Source: Trachythela sp. YZ-2020
Lineage: Eukaryota > Cnidaria > Anthozoa > Malacalcyonacea > Clavulariidae
Direction: 5' to 3'
DNA: 64,000 nt
NCBI GenBank assembly: GCA_016169945.1
Contig: JADLSH010000271.1
Location: 980,691 to 1,044,690, forward strand
Below are positions 1 to 12,573 of the stretch, piece by piece. The notes beneath the pieces are model-generated. The model was not told the DNA's origin, searched no databases, and saw only the letters and a list, made by a program, of their open reading frames with translations. Within the stretch, counting starts at the first letter, position 1. Each line of letters opens with the position of its first letter. Made by a program: the position numbers and the translations under genes.

Positions 1-1794
1 GACAATTTCAATGTACTTGTGAATATTGACCTCAAGTATGCGACCTAATAACTGAGTGATAAGACGTTATTTAAGAGAAATGTGTGACAAGCCTAAATAA
101 CGTCCAATTGTGTATTCCATTTAATCGAAATATATTGCAATTTTGCGGTTTTGGATGATTTTTTGTGTGGTTTTGCTGTTTCCTATCGGCCCCGACATCC
201 ACTTCTCTTAATCGTCTTATTTGTGTATATTTTAGCAATATATATTTTCTGAATAGTCAGTCTCGTACTCAAAGTATACCTTCTAAATGATAGGCAATAT
301 GAACAGTTTTTGTGACTTTATACATAATTTCTGATGAGTGATCAGCGATCCTTTCACTAATCGCCGTTAAATCTAATTAAAAAAAGAACAATTTCTTGCT
401 GCACAATATCGCGTTTACGACTGCACAAATCTCATATTCACGGCACAAATTGGGTATAACTGCACCTTAAAATAATCCCTGTTATCTGAAATAAAAGCAC
501 AACTTTTGTAGCGAAGTTCTAGCAATATCATATACAAACGTTATTCATAAACGTCGTGACGACGTTCCCTAGAGTCAACAAATACATGTTACCAGGACGT
601 TCATGGCAAACGTTTCACAAGATTAGGCGAGCGTTCAGACAACGTTCCTACAATGTAATTGTGCTAGCGTGGAGAAGCTGTGATCAGTTGCTATCATTTT
701 CTGTTTTTATTGTATAATCATGTTTGACATGCATTGATTCACTTATTTTGGTAACTTGCAAATGCATGCATTAGAGCCTTCAATATAGCATTGATAATCT
801 GATTGTTTGGTCCTTAGATTATTTTTCCTGGGAACCATATCATCATTTGGCCTACTTTTGCCTCATTGATGGTTAAGAATGGAGAAAAATATTTATATGG
901 AGGGAAGTCAAATTAAATTGATCATTTTGTGCTTGTCCTTGCTGTTCATATTTCAATCCGCTCAGTGTCAGCTAACCTTGAGCAATGCCTGATTGTAGCA
1001 AAGCCATGCACTAGCTGCCTTTTAATAGCCTCAAGGTTTTGACTTGTCTAGGACTTTTGGCCGTCGCTGCTACGAATGATTTAATTCGCTATACTTTCGC
1101 TACATATTTCAAAAAGCGATTTACCCTCTTTATGAATTCAATTATTCTCATCTTTTACAATATTCCGACCACAGAAAACGGGCAGAGAAATCGCTATCGT
1201 AGTATCGCTTCATGCACGGTATTAAGCCTCTACATTTCGCTGATATATCCAACTCGACCTGCATGGATAAATTGTAATGTATAGCGGCAGTTAGTTAATG
1301 GAACGCTCCTTCGATCAAAGCAGAAATATTAGAATGTGTTTGGAATCAGTTTTGACCTTTGGTGCCTTATTTATTTCTTCAAGGAAGTATGGAACCTTAT
1401 TTCTATCATTACTGAGGCTTAATTCATACGTTATTAGAAGCTAAGAATCTCCTTTTGATGAAATTTGAAATAATGAAGCTTGCGATTTTGTATTTTCTAA
1501 TACCACTCACGTTAATTTGACTATAGTCAATTAATCTAATGCATGTATTTATTTAAACTTGTTCTCATGTATACACTGACTTTCATCCTAGACCACATTG
1601 CTCCTGTTTTGTTCCAAATACAAATGGTATTTTGAATTTTTGAAAAATATGTGGCCATGGAGATTGAACCGTAGTTTTACATATAAATTTATATACATGC
1701 GCCTGCGCCGCGAATAATGAGATCAGAACTAGGTTTCACTATGTTGGTTGAGTCTTTATGCATCCCTACATGAATTATGTCTGTGATTATATAA

Positions 1795-1885
1795 AGGGTT
1801 AGGGTTAGGATTGGGGTTAGGATTAGGGTTAGGATTGGAGTTAGGATTAAGGTTAGGATTGGGATTAGAGTGGGGGTTGGGTTAA
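1795..1885 (+). repeat. Interstitial telomere-like repeat (TTAGGG variants)
   Basis: A run of degenerate 6-mers of the type GGGTTAGGGTTAGGATT, with GGATTA and GGGGTTA variants, lies inside the unit-1-specific insertion. Animal telomeres are TTAGGG, so this is an internal tract of that kind rather than a chromosome end. Its degeneracy and the ordinary repeats on both sides argue against a functional telomere. Confidence 0.75.
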
Positions 1886-3389
1886 ATATACATTTCGTGT
1901 AGGGCTACATACTGTAAAGACCCTACAATATGTTCAATGACTTGCGGCTTCGCATTCTCGCTTATTTACATTACTCATGTTCCTTTCCGATAACCTGCAA
2001 CATCAGAGAAACCTTCATCTTTAATATTTGAAATGAACAAGTTAGAAACTGCCAATTATAAACATGAAGTACAACAAAAAATCATCGCACTTGTATGATT
2101 GCGCAACTTAATATGACCAACATTGCGGACCCTGCTGCTCGTAAATAACGCGGCTTAGCGAAAGAAATTGGGTTTAGCTTTCTTGTTTACATGTCTACAA
2201 ATACACGAATTTCAAGCAAATTCAGGAATACGTTGCAATACTTAAGCAAGTACAATTTCCAGCTAGATAGATTAAGGTTACTCCACATGATGAAATGGCG
2301 TTTTACAAAAATGCTCACCGCGCGCTCAATTTTTACGCTTTTGCCGTCAAATTTTGTGTACGTGATGATAAATCATTGTTGTAACCAGCAATTTAACAAA
2401 AATGCTATATTTTAAAACACTATGGTTGCTACGGGCTACTTTTGTAAATCTGACCTCCTTCGCGTCACGAGATTTGCACGCCGCCGATTTAACCCTAGGA
2501 CCTGCAAAACATCATATTTCCCATCTCAGATAATCAAAGAACAAAAGTGTGTTCGTATTTTTTGACAGCTATTGTATTTGCTTTGATATAAAGCAGACAA
2601 ATTGACTCACACAAATTTTGTATACACGGTAGAACGGATGCGTATTACTCGAAAAGTATGGCGTTAAACGAAAAACGCGAACATCTTTTGCTCCTTAACT
2701 ATTGTTCTACATTGTGGCAAAGTTTGGAAGGAATCGGATAAAACGTGCACGGTGCATTTCTCTTTTTGTAAGGACAATCTGAGAATATTTAATTCACTTC
2801 AAACTGTAAGCCAATCAGATCGAACCTCATCAAAGTACTTTTGGTAAGGTGCTCTGGGCAAGGTGGTTCTGCGTCATTTATTGATTATCTAGTTTGTTAT
2901 AAGTGCGTAACAGGCAAAACAAAAACATTAAAATATGCCGGCAAAACGCAAATGTAGGGAGAGCAAAGCGAATAAGGAGCAAGCTAAATCAGAAAAACGA
3001 AATTCAGGACATGAGAGCTATTGGGTATGTGCGTTACTTCTTATTTTGTGCTACAAAATTTCTCACCTGCATCCCCATCCGGTATTGAGTTAACACCAAT
3101 TAGCAGAATGTCAATTACAATTACTATTTTCGCGGCAAAAATTATTCGAATTTAAAACATTTTCAGTTATATCTCGGTTGCATTTTAATATTTTTGAAAA
3201 TAATCTGTTAGGATCGAAAGATTTTCAGCCCCTCAATCCAAATATATAAAAATGTAAAAAATGATGGAATCAGTGTTTTCATCATATGGAGTAACCTTAA
3301 GCACATCAAAAACTTTGTTTCGTTATAATTCCAACTTGCGGGACGAACATTAACACGTATCTTTATTAATCACATTAAACTGCTCTTTT

Positions 3390-3770
3390 ACAGCAATAGC
3401 TCTTACAGAAACCTGGCAAAATGGTGACAGTTGTGATTCTAATGACTTTACAATATCTGGCTACATAAGTGAAGTTTAATATTCATAGAAAATCTCAACG
3501 AGGCGTAGAAGTTTCCATTTACTTTATAAATAAAATGCTGAAGTAAAAATTCGACAACATATCACGAAAGAGTGCAATTTAGCTAACGTAGAAAGAACTT
3601 GACTGAATTATTAAAACTCGAAAGAAAAGAAGACAATTTTAGATGGTATTTACAGACCGCTAAACCATATCGACAAATATATTTTTTAAATAAGTCTGCT
3701 CTAAGTATAATAGAACAATACTTTTATTTAAATGACTTGCGGAAACAAATGCAATTATTAAATGTTTACC
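3390..3770 (+). pseudogene. Fossil LINE AP-endonuclease fragment
   Basis: At 3393-3470 one frame reads IALTETWQNGD followed by DFTISGYI, matching the TETW core of the apurinic endonuclease domain of non-LTR retrotransposons. A little further on, frames with HRKSQRGVEVSIY and GIYRPLNHIDKY match the following GGGV and YRP motifs of the same domain. They lie in different frames with stops between them, so this is a decayed fragment. The reverse transcriptase part is not seen here. The clade cannot be told from so little. Confidence 0.6.
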
Positions 3771-4261
3771 GTTTCAGCAGTTTCCACTTTCTGTCTTCGT
3801 TTTGTCTTGTCCACTTTGCGACTGCGATCACTGATTCCCGACTAAACTAAATAGATTTGGGCTGTGCAACTCCTTTTATAGTAACGGCCCAGGGGGTCTT
3901 GTAAGTGAAACATAAAGTGGCCTGATCAAAAACCGGCCAATCAGCGTTAGGGTGGTGTACTGTTCGACCCTCGTTCCATCACCTACATCTGTTTGTATAA
4001 GGTGTTGTCCTGAAAACCAAGTTGGTTTTTCTGCTATCATTAATCTTATTCAAATTGTTTATTTCTCAAAAAAATTCCTATTGCCATCGGAAAAAATTAC
4101 TAACGATGAGTATATATAATTATATGAGGCAAGCTGAATGTATTCAGAAAACACCAAGTTATGATTTTGGTGACGCATAATAATACCGCATAATAATATT
4201 TTAAAGATGCAAGCTTGCAATATCTTCCACACAAGATATTTTTAACTGGCACAATTAAATC

Positions 4262-4564
4262 TTGATGTATATACTCATTGAAGACAGAGAAAATATTTTC
4301 AAGCAATTATTAGCACATTTTATATTAGCCTCATCATATTTGAAAGTGCTTTTCTTCATGCAGCAGCCCCCAATATCAAACTCTTATCATCTTGGAATCA
4401 TTAATTTCATAAGAGAGCCCGCTACTCTGTCTGGTATCTCGCGGTGCACAACTGGATTTCCGGCGTTGGGTATGAACAATGCATCCTTGAAAAAACCTTG
4501 CGTTGGTATGGATGTACAGGATCTCGGCTCCCTTGACGCGTCAACAATCTACAGTATTTATTGA
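4262..4564 (+). CDS. Conserved 100-aa ORF of the tandem unit, copy 1
   Basis: An open frame of 100 codons starting MMYILIEDRENIF and ending SLDASTIYSIY recurs with the same length in units 1, 2 and 3. Only a few residues differ between copies. I do not recognise the protein. It has no signal peptide or clear membrane segment and no catalytic motif. Because the units are recent duplicates, shared openness is weak evidence for coding. It could be an exon fragment or simply chance. Confidence 0.25.
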   Translation: MMYILIEDRENIFKQLLAHFILASSYLKVLFFMQQPPISNSYHLGIINFIREPATLSGISRCTTGFPALGMNNASLKKPCVGMDVQDLGSLDASTIYSIY

Positions 4565-6099
4565 AACTTGCTGTTGGTTTATTGAAATTTGTATTTGTTA
4601 AATAGAAGTCATTTCGCTTGCACGCTCTTTCACTTACTTTCGAGTCTGAGATTGAGTACGAAAAAACAATTGCAATTCTGCGTCACGGACAGGATCTTGA
4701 CTAAAATTGAACTGTTCCTCAATTTTGCATAATTTCCTATTTACTCTTGCTCAGTTGCTCTCAAATTGACCATTTGTATCGTCCATCAGGCGATACAAAT
4801 TTGTGACAAGAAATTTTAACTATAACACTTTAATAGAAAGGTATATTCTAAACTCTGATACAAGTTAAGCGGAACAAATTAGAAGTAAGAAAAACAATTT
4901 GTCTCAATCTCAATAATCTGTCGCAATCTGTCACATTTAACTCAATCTATATTTTGAACCTGCTTTAAGGAATGTACTTCTAGAATGTTGAACTTTGGCA
5001 AATGTCTTGAATAATAATGTCGATCTGATATTTCACGCACGTACAAATACAATGGAGATAAAGGCATTTTATTCACATGAATCAGGAGACAATTTCAATG
5101 TACTTGTGAATATTGACCTCAAAGATGCGACCTAACTGAGTGATAAGACGTTATTTAAGAGAAATGTGTGACAAGCCTAAATAACGTCCAGTTGTGTATT
5201 CCATTTAATCGAAATACATTACAATTTTGCGGTTTTGGACGATTTTTTATGTGGTTTTGCTGTTTCCTATCGGCCCAGACACCACTTCTCTTAATCGTCT
5301 TATTTGTGTATATTTTGGCAATATATATTTTCTAAATAGTCAATCTCGTACTCAAAGTATACCTTCTAAATGATAGGCAATATGAACAGTTTTTGTGACT
5401 TTATACATAATTTCTGATGAGTGATCAGCGATCCTTTCACTAATCGCCGTTAAATCTAATTAAAAGAATAATAATTTCTTGCTGCACAAATCTCATATTC
5501 ACTGCACAAATTGGGTATAACTGCACCTTAAAATAATCCCTGTTATCTGAAATAAAAGCACAACTTTTGTAGCGAAGTTCTAGCAATATCATATACAAAC
5601 GTTATTCATAAACGTCGTGACGACGTTCCCTGGAGTCAACAAATACATGTTACCAGGACGTTCATGGCAAACGTTTCACAAGATTAGGCGAGCGTTCAGA
5701 CAACGTTCCTACAATGTAATTATGCTAGCTTGGAGAAGCTGTGATTAGTTGCTATCATTTTCTGTTTTTATTGTATAATCATGTTTGACATGCATTGATT
5801 CACTTATTTTGGTAACTTGCAAATGCATGCATTAGAGCCTTAAATATAGCATTGATAACAATGGGAATCTGATTGTTTGGTCCTCAGATTATTTTTCTTG
5901 GGAACCATATCATAATTTGGCCTACCTCCAACCGTCTCATTGACCACCTCATTAACCACCTCATTGACGGTTAAGAATGGAGAAACATATTTGTAAGGAG
6001 AGAAGTCAAATTAAAAAAATATCATTTTGTGCTTGTCTTTGCTGTTGATATTTATATCCGCTCACTCTCAGTTAACCTTTAGCAATGTCACATTGTAGC

Positions 6100-7188
6100 C
6101 AGTGGCGTACCGAGGGGAGGTGTGTTGGGGGTGTGACACCCCCCCATTTTTCGGAAAATGGTCGGTAAATTGTATATCGGTAAATCGTATCAGCTTGCTT
6201 TAACCATACCAATTTCAGTGGTTAGTAAGGAGCGCATCTTCAGCAAGTTACGTTTAGTTAAAAGTTACCTACGATCGACAATGAAAGAAGACCGCCTTTG
6301 CTCTTTGATGATATTAGCATCCTCACCCGAAATCCTGGACAACCTTGATATTCACAAAATAGCTTGGTCAAATCTTAAAGCAAGAAGAGTAAAACTCAAG
6401 ACCAAAAACATGCAGTGATCGTAATTCATGAGCTGGAATTCGAATCAGAGTTTTGTACAATTGTAAATATACTAGTACTTAACTTAGTTCGGAAATCCAT
6501 GCATGCCTAGCCAGATTTTCTTATGAATAGATAGAGATGTGGACAACTAATATATATACTGTATACGATGGCTATCTTCTTACGCATGTATAAGCAGATA
6601 TCATGCATGTAACTATGTAAGCATCGAGCCTTATTGATAATAATTAACTTACAAGACAAAAAAGACAAGCAATTATTAACACATTTTTTTACGGGCAGAC
6701 GTTTACCTCTGAGTAAGTTGTAACAACTGTTACTACTTTCTGTGCACTATCATTCTGTACATGTATGATTGACACGACAACGTATGAATAGCCAATCTAA
6801 TAATTTGTATCAAAGAACGACAACCGACGAAAAATCAACATAGGTACATACATAGCAGGGTCACTGCTATATTCCTAAATAAACGAAATTTCGATGTTAT
6901 TCTTTTCAAAATGACTTGTTTTAAACACTTGTTTGCTGGGCTTTTTCCGTTTTTGAAAGCATTTGTAAGAAACGTTTAAAACCACAACTAGTAAATTTGA
7001 TTGCATTTCCGTGACTCTGACAGACATCAGTTTTCAAAAATGTTCTGTGGGGGCATGCCCCCATATCCCCATACAAAACTCACACCTTCGGCGTTCGCCA
7101 GAATTCTCCCCCCCCCCTTAAAAATATATTTCGTCGGTAAATTTTGGAAGAAACACCCCCCACTCAGAATGTCCTCGGTACGCCACTG
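6100..7188 (+). mobile_element. hAT element, internally deleted, with 8-bp TSD
   Basis: The left end CAGTGGCGTACCGAGG and the right end CCTCGGTACGCCACTG are inverted repeats. The element is flanked by perfect 8-bp duplications ATTGTAGC at 6092-6099 and 7189-7196, the size typical of hAT transposons. Unit 1 has a single ATTGTAGC at 992-999 with no element, an empty-site control. The interior keeps only the C-terminal part of a transposase gene (6158-6418), so it depends on a full-length relative for movement. C-rich and G-rich runs lie just inside both ends. Confidence 0.92.
6158..6418 (+). pseudogene. hAT transposase C-terminal dimerisation domain remnant
   Basis: The 86-codon frame contains LTIPISVVSKERIFSKLRLV and KSYLRSTMKEDRL, then SPEILDNLDIHKI, the signature of the C-terminal hAT dimerisation region (PF05699 type), in which an ER.FSKLKLIK.YLRSTM core is usual. 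The BED finger and the catalytic RNase-H-like core of a complete transposase, normally more than 600 residues, are missing. The methionine used is probably not a native start; the piece is the last exon or 3' end of the gene, 58 bp from the left TIR. Confidence 0.88.
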
Positions 7189-7873
7189 ATTGTAGCAAAA
7201 CCGCGTTTTAGCTGCCTTTTAATAGCCTCACGGTTTTGACTTGTCCAAGACTTTTGGCCGTTGTTACTACGAATGATTTAATTCGCTATACTTTTGCAAT
7301 AGTACATCCTTCAAAAGCGACTTACCTTATTTATGAATTCAATTATTTTATCTTTTACGATATACGGGCAGAGAAAGCGCTATCGTAGTATCGCTTCATG
7401 CACGGTATTAAGCCTCTACATTTCGCTGATATATCCAACTGGCACTGGATAAAATTGTAATGTATACGCGGCAGTTAGTTAATGGAAATACTCCTTCGAT
7501 CAAAGCAGAAATATTAGAATGTGTTTGGAATCAGTTTTGACCTTTTATGGAACCTTATTGCTACCATTACTGAGCATGTTAAACAGGAATGGGACATTAA
7601 GTAGCTCTGTATAGTTCTTCATTGTAAACCCGTGCAGTACTCAACTACATGAAAATTCTAGAAATAATTTTTTAAACTTAGCGAGATGTTAGATGTTTTA
7701 GACACTGCATGTTATTGACTATCTACGTTCAGTGGCATAATCTAGTTCTACACTTTAATGTACATTTATTTGTAAGAAGTATTTTCAACTATCTGTAAAT
7801 AATGCTCTGCTTTTAAAGATGCAAGCTTGCAATATCTTCCACACAAGATATTTTTAACTGGCACAATTAAATC

Positions 7874-8176
7874 TTGATGTATATACTTATCGAAGACAGA
7901 GAAAATATTTTCAGGCAATTATTAGCACATTTTATATTAGCCTCATCATATTTGAAAGTGCTTTTCTTCATGCAGCAGCCCCCAATATCAAACTCTTATC
8001 ATCTTGGAATCATTAATTTCATAAGAGAGCCCGCTACTCTGTCTGGTATCTCGCGGTGTACAACTGGATTTCCGGCGTTGGGTATGAACAATGCATCCTT
8101 GAAAAAACCTTGCGTTGGTATGGATGTACAGGATCTCGGCTCCCTTGACGCGTCAACAATCTACAGTATTTATTGA
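7874..8176 (+). CDS. Conserved 100-aa ORF of the tandem unit, copy 2
   Basis: Same frame as at 4262-4564, with one substitution, K to R, in the DRENIF-QLLAHF region. The function is unknown. The minus-strand frame over the same bases (8034-8291) is open in this unit only, which favours the plus strand if either is real. Confidence 0.25.
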   Translation: MMYILIEDRENIFRQLLAHFILASSYLKVLFFMQQPPISNSYHLGIINFIREPATLSGISRCTTGFPALGMNNASLKKPCVGMDVQDLGSLDASTIYSIY

Positions 8177-9714
8177 AACTTGCTGTTGGTTTATTGAAAT
8201 TTGTATTTGTTAAATAGAAGTCATTTCGCTTGCACGCTCTTTCACTTACTTTCGAGTCTGAGATTGCATGAGTATGAAAAAACAATTGCAATTCTGCGTC
8301 ACGGACAGGATGTTGACTAAAATTGAACTGTTCCTCAATTTTGCATAATTTCCTATTTACTCTTGCTCAGTTGCTCTCAAATTGTCCATTTGTATCGTCC
8401 ATCAGGCGATACAAATTTGTGATAAGAAATTTTAACTATAACACTTTAATAGAAAGGTATATTCTAAACTCTGATACAAGTTAAGCGGAACAAATTAAAA
8501 GTAAGAAAAACAATTTGTCTCAATCTCAATAATCTGTCGCAATCTGTCACAATTAACTCAATCTATATTTTGAACCTGCTTTAAGGAATGTACTTCTAGA
8601 ATGTTGAACTCTGGCAAATGTCTTGCATAATAATGTCGATCTGAAATTTCACGCACGTACAAATACAATGGAGAAAAAGGCTTTTTATTCACATGAATCA
8701 GGAGACAATTTCAATGTACTTGTGAATATTGACCTCAAAGATGCGACATAACTGAGTGATAAGACGTTATTTAAGAGAAATGTGTGACAAACCTAAATAA
8801 CGTCCAATTGTGTATTCCATTTAATCGAAATATATTACAATTTTTCGGTTTTGGATGATTTTTTATGTTGTTTTGCTGTTTCCTATCGGCCCCGACATCA
8901 CTTCTCTTAATCGTCTTATTTGTGTATATTTTGGCAATATATATTTTCTAAATAGTCAATCTCGTACTCAAAGTATACCTTCTAAATGATAGGCAATATG
9001 GACAGTTTTTGTGACTTTATACATAATTTCTGATGAGTGATCAGCGATCCTTTCACTAATCGCCGTTAAATCTAATTAAAAGAATAATAATTTCTTGCTG
9101 CACAAATCTCATATTCACTGCACAAATTGGGTATAACTGCACCTTAAAATAATCCCTGTTATCTGAAATAAAAGCACAACTTTTGTAGCGAAGTTCTAGC
9201 AATATCATATACAAACGTTGTTCATAAACGTCGTGACGGCGTTCCCTGGAGTCAACAAATACATGTTACCAGGACGTTCAAGGCAAACGTTTTCACAAGA
9301 TTAGGCGAGCGTTCAGACAACGTTCCTACAATGTAATTATGCTAGCTGGGAGAAGCTCTGATTAGTTGCTATCATTTTCTGTTTTTATTGTATAATCATG
9401 TTTAACATGCATTGATTCACTTATTTTGGTAACTTGCAAATGCATGCATTAGAGCCTTAAATATAGCATTGATAACAATGGGAATCTGATTGTTTGGTCC
9501 TCAGATTATTTTTCTTGGGAATCATATCATAATTTGGCCTACCTCCAACCGTCTCATTGACCGCCTCATTAACCACCTCATTGACGGTTAAGAATGGAGA
9601 AACATATTTGTAAGGAGTGAAGTCAAATTAAATTTATCATTTTGTGCTTGTCTTTGCTGTTGATATTTATATCCGCTCACTCTCAGTTAACCTTTAGCAA
9701 TGTCACATTGTAGC

Positions 9715-10802
9715 CAGTGGCGTACCGAGGGGAGGTGTGTTGGGGGTGTGACACCCCCCCATTTTTCGGAAAATGGTCGGTAAATTGTATATCGGTAAAT
9801 CGTATCAGCTTGCTTTAACCATACCAATTTCAGTGGTTAGTAGGGAGCGCATCTTCAGCAAGTTACGTTTAGTTAAAAGTTACCTACGATCGACAATGAA
9901 AGAAGACCGCCTTGATTCTTTGATGATATTAGCATCCTTACCCGAAATCCTGGACAACCTTGATATTCACAAAATAGCTTGGTCAAATCTTAAAGCAAGA
10001 AGAGTAAAACTCAAGACCAAAAACATGCAGTGATCGTAATTCATGAGCTGGAATTCGAATCAGAGTTTTGTACAATTGTAAATATACTAGTACTTAACTT
10101 AGTTCGGAAATCCATGCATGCCTAGCCAGATTTTCTTATGAATAGATAGAGATGTGGACAACTAATATATATACTGTATACGATGGCTATCTTCTTACGC
10201 ATGTATAAGCAGATATCATGCATGTAACTATGTAAGCATCGAGCCTTATTGATAATAATTAACTTACAAGACAAAAAAGACAAGCAATTATTAACACATT
10301 TTTTACGGGCAGACGTTTACCTCTGAGTAAGTTGTAACAACTGTTACTACTTTCTGTGCACTATCATTCTGTACATGTATGATTGACACGACAACGTATG
10401 AATAGCCAATCTAATAATTTGTATCAAAGAACGACAACCGACGAAAAATCAACATAGGTACATACATAGCAGGGTCACTGCTATATTCCTAAATAAACGA
10501 AATTTCGATGTTATTCTTTTCAAAATGACTTGTTTTAAACACTTGTTTGCTGGGCTTTTTCCGTTTTTGAAAGCATTTGTAAGAAACGTTTAAAACCACA
10601 ACTAGTAAATTTGATTGCATTTCCGTGACTCTGACAGACATCAGTTTTCAAAAATGTTCTGTGGGGGCATGCCCCCATATCCCCATACAAAACTCACACC
10701 TTCGGCGTTCGCCAGAATTCTCCCCCCCCCCTTAAAAATATATTTCGTCGGTAAATTTTGGAAGAAACACCCCCCACTCAGAATGCCCTCGGTACGCCAC
10801 TG
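9715..10802 (+). mobile_element. hAT element, second copy, with 8-bp TSD
   Basis: Same element as at 6100-7188, 1088 bp, with ends CAGTGGCGTACC and GGTACGCCACTG. The flanking ATTGTAGC duplications are at 9707-9714 and 10803-10810. It shares the target with the copy in unit 2, so it arose by duplication of the whole unit and not by a second transposition. Confidence 0.92.
9773..10033 (+). pseudogene. hAT transposase C-terminal remnant, copy 2
   Basis: 86 codons, differing from the unit 2 remnant in a few residues (K to R before ERIFSKL, C to D in EDRLDSL, S to L before PEILDN). It is only the dimerisation region, and the catalytic core is missing. The element around it is intact at both ends. 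Confidence 0.85.
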
Positions 10803-11485
10803 ATTGTAGCAAAGCCGCGTTTTAGCTGCCTTTTAATAGCCTCACGGTTTTGACTTGTCCAAGACTTTTGGCCGTTGTTACTACGAATGATTTAATTCGC
10901 TATACTTTTGCAATAGTATATCCTTCAAAAGCGACTTACCTTATTTATGAATTGAATTATTTTATCTTTTACGATATACGGGCAGAGAAAGCGCTATCGT
11001 AGTATCGCTTCATGCACGGTATTAAGCCTCTACATTTCGCTGATATATCCAACTGGCACTGGATAAAATTGTAATGTATACGCGGCAGTTAGTTAATGGA
11101 AATACTCCTTCGATCAAAGCAGAAATATTAGAATGTGTTTGGAATCAGTTTTGACCTTTTATGGAACCTTATTGCTACCATTACTGAGCATGTTAAACAG
11201 GAATGGGACATTAAGTAGCTCTGTAGTTCTTCATTGTAAACCCGTGCAGTACTCAGCTACATGAAAATTCTAGAAATAATTTTTTAAACTTAGCGAGATG
11301 TTAGATGTTTTAGACACTGCATGTTATTGACTATCTACGTTCAGTGGCATAATCTAGTTCTACACTTTAATGTACATTTATTTGTAAGAAATATTTTCAA
11401 CTATCTGTAAATAATGCTCTGCTTTTAAAGATGGAAGCTTGCAATATCTTCCACACAAGATATTTTTAACTGGCACAATTAAATC

Positions 11486-11788
11486 TTGATGTATATACTT
11501 ATCGAAGACAGAGAAAATATTTTCAGGCAAGTATTAGCACATTTTATATTAGCCTCATCATATTTGAAAGTGCTTTTCTTCATGCAGCAGCCCCCAATAT
11601 CAAACTCTTATCATCTTGGAATCATTAATTTCATAAGAGAGCCCGCTACTCTGTCTGGTATCTCGCGGTGTACAACTGGATTTCCGGCGTTGGGTATGAA
11701 CAATGCATCCTTGAAAAAACCTTGCGTTGGTATGGATGTACAGGATCTCGGCTCCCTTGACGCGTCAGCAATCTACAGTATTTATTGA
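11486..11788 (+). CDS. Conserved 100-aa ORF of the tandem unit, copy 3
   Basis: Third copy of the 100-codon frame, with L to V in the QVLAHF stretch and T to A near the end (LDASAIYSIY). Unknown protein. All three copies keep start, stop and length, but their common recent origin makes this weak support for function. Confidence 0.25.
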   Translation: MMYILIEDRENIFRQVLAHFILASSYLKVLFFMQQPPISNSYHLGIINFIREPATLSGISRCTTGFPALGMNNASLKKPCVGMDVQDLGSLDASAIYSIY

Positions 11789-12313
11789 AACTTGCTGTTG
11801 GTTTATTGAAATTTGTATTTGTTAAATAGAAGTCATTTCGCTTGCACGCTCTTTCACTTACTTTCGAGTCTGAGATTGAGTATGAAAAAACAATTGCAAT
11901 TCTGCGTCACGGACAGGATCTTGACTAAAATTGAACTGTTCCTCAATTTTGCATAATTTCCTATTTACTCTTGCTCAGTTGCTCTCAAATTGTCCATTTG
12001 TATCGTCCATCAGGCGATACAAATTTGTGATAAGAAATGTTAACTATAACACTTTAATAGAAAGGTATATTCTATAAACTCTGATACAAGTTAAGCGGAA
12101 CAAATTAAAAGTAAGAAAAACAATTTGTCTCAATCTCAATAATCTGTCGCAATCTGTCACAATTAACTCAATATATATTTTGAACCTGCTTTAAGGAATG
12201 TACTTCTAGAATGTTGAACTTTGGCAAATGTCTTGAATAATAATGTCGATCTGATATTTCACGCACGTACAAATACAATGGAGATAAAGGCTTTTTATTC
12301 ACATGAATCAGGA

Positions 12314-12573
12314 GACAATTTCAATGTACTTGTGAATATTGACCTCAAAGATGCGACCTAACTGAGTGATAAGACGTTATTTAAGAGAAATGTGTGACAA
12401 GCCTAAATAACGTCCAGTTGTGTATTCCATTTAATCGAAATATATTACAATTTTGCGGTTTTGGATGATTTTTTATGTGGTTTTGCTGTTTCCTATCGGC
12501 CCCGACACCACTTCTCTTAATCGTCTTATTTGTGTATATTTTGGCAATATATATTTTCTGAATAGTCAATCTC
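12314..12573. repeat. Start of tandem unit 4, interrupted by foldback element
   Basis: The unit begins with GACAATTTCAATG and follows units 2 and 3 base for base until the foldback insertion. It ends with the 6-bp target AATCTC (12568-12573). The same unit resumes at 17173 with AATCTCGTACTCAAAG, the uninterrupted order seen in unit 2 near 5342. Confidence 0.9.

Larger units (their letters stand above)
1415..4200. other. Unit-1-specific insertion, mostly noncoding
   Basis: This ~2.8 kb block is present only in unit 1. It holds a telomere-like tract near 1795 and a decayed LINE endonuclease piece near 3390-3770. The small open frames at 2191-2415, 2903-3088 and 3599-3850 show no recognisable family as they stand; the last overlaps the LINE piece out of frame. 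I see no clear terminal repeats or target duplication, so the origin of the block as a whole is unresolved. Confidence 0.6.
1..5087. repeat. Tandem repeat unit 1 (long variant, lacks hAT)
   Basis: First unit of a tandem family whose phase is set here by GACAATTTCAATGTACTTG, which recurs at 5088, 8704, 12314 and 26919. Bases 1-1400 match unit 2 closely, except that the hAT element is absent: the intact target ATTGTAGC lies at 992-999. From about 1415 to 4200 the sequence is unrelated to units 2 and 3, which have only ~240 bp in that place. From 4200 (AAAGATGCAAGCTTGCAATA) it matches again up to 5087. The unit could be a satellite or itself an old mobile element; I see no terminal repeats that decide this. 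Confidence 0.85.
5088..8703. repeat. Tandem repeat unit 2 (3616 bp, with hAT insert)
   Basis: Complete unit of the tandem family, from GACAATTTCAATG to the same motif at 8704. It is nearly identical to unit 3. It contains the 1089-bp hAT element at 6100-7188 and the 100-codon ORF at 7874-8176. The stretch 7575-7812 is absent from unit 1 but recurs in part at 26565-26690. Apart from these, the unit is AT-rich and I see no other gene in it. Confidence 0.9.
8704..12313. repeat. Tandem repeat unit 3 (3610 bp, with hAT insert)
   Basis: Third unit, almost identical to unit 2 along its length and with the same hAT insertion at the same site. This shows that units 2 and 3 were copied from a common unit that already held the transposon. 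No other gene is seen apart from the 100-codon ORF at 11486-11788. Confidence 0.9.

Noticed and set aside
1795..1885. A chromosome end
   Set aside because: The tract is short, degenerate and flanked on both sides by repeat sequence that continues for kilobases.
7001..7189. 62-codon frame ending at the hAT right TIR (also 10615-10803)
   Set aside because: It reads through the C-rich terminal region and the inverted repeat; it is noncoding transposon end sequence.
6092..10810. Two independent hAT transpositions in units 2 and 3
   Set aside because: Both elements share the identical target and position in the unit, so one insertion followed by unit duplication explains them.
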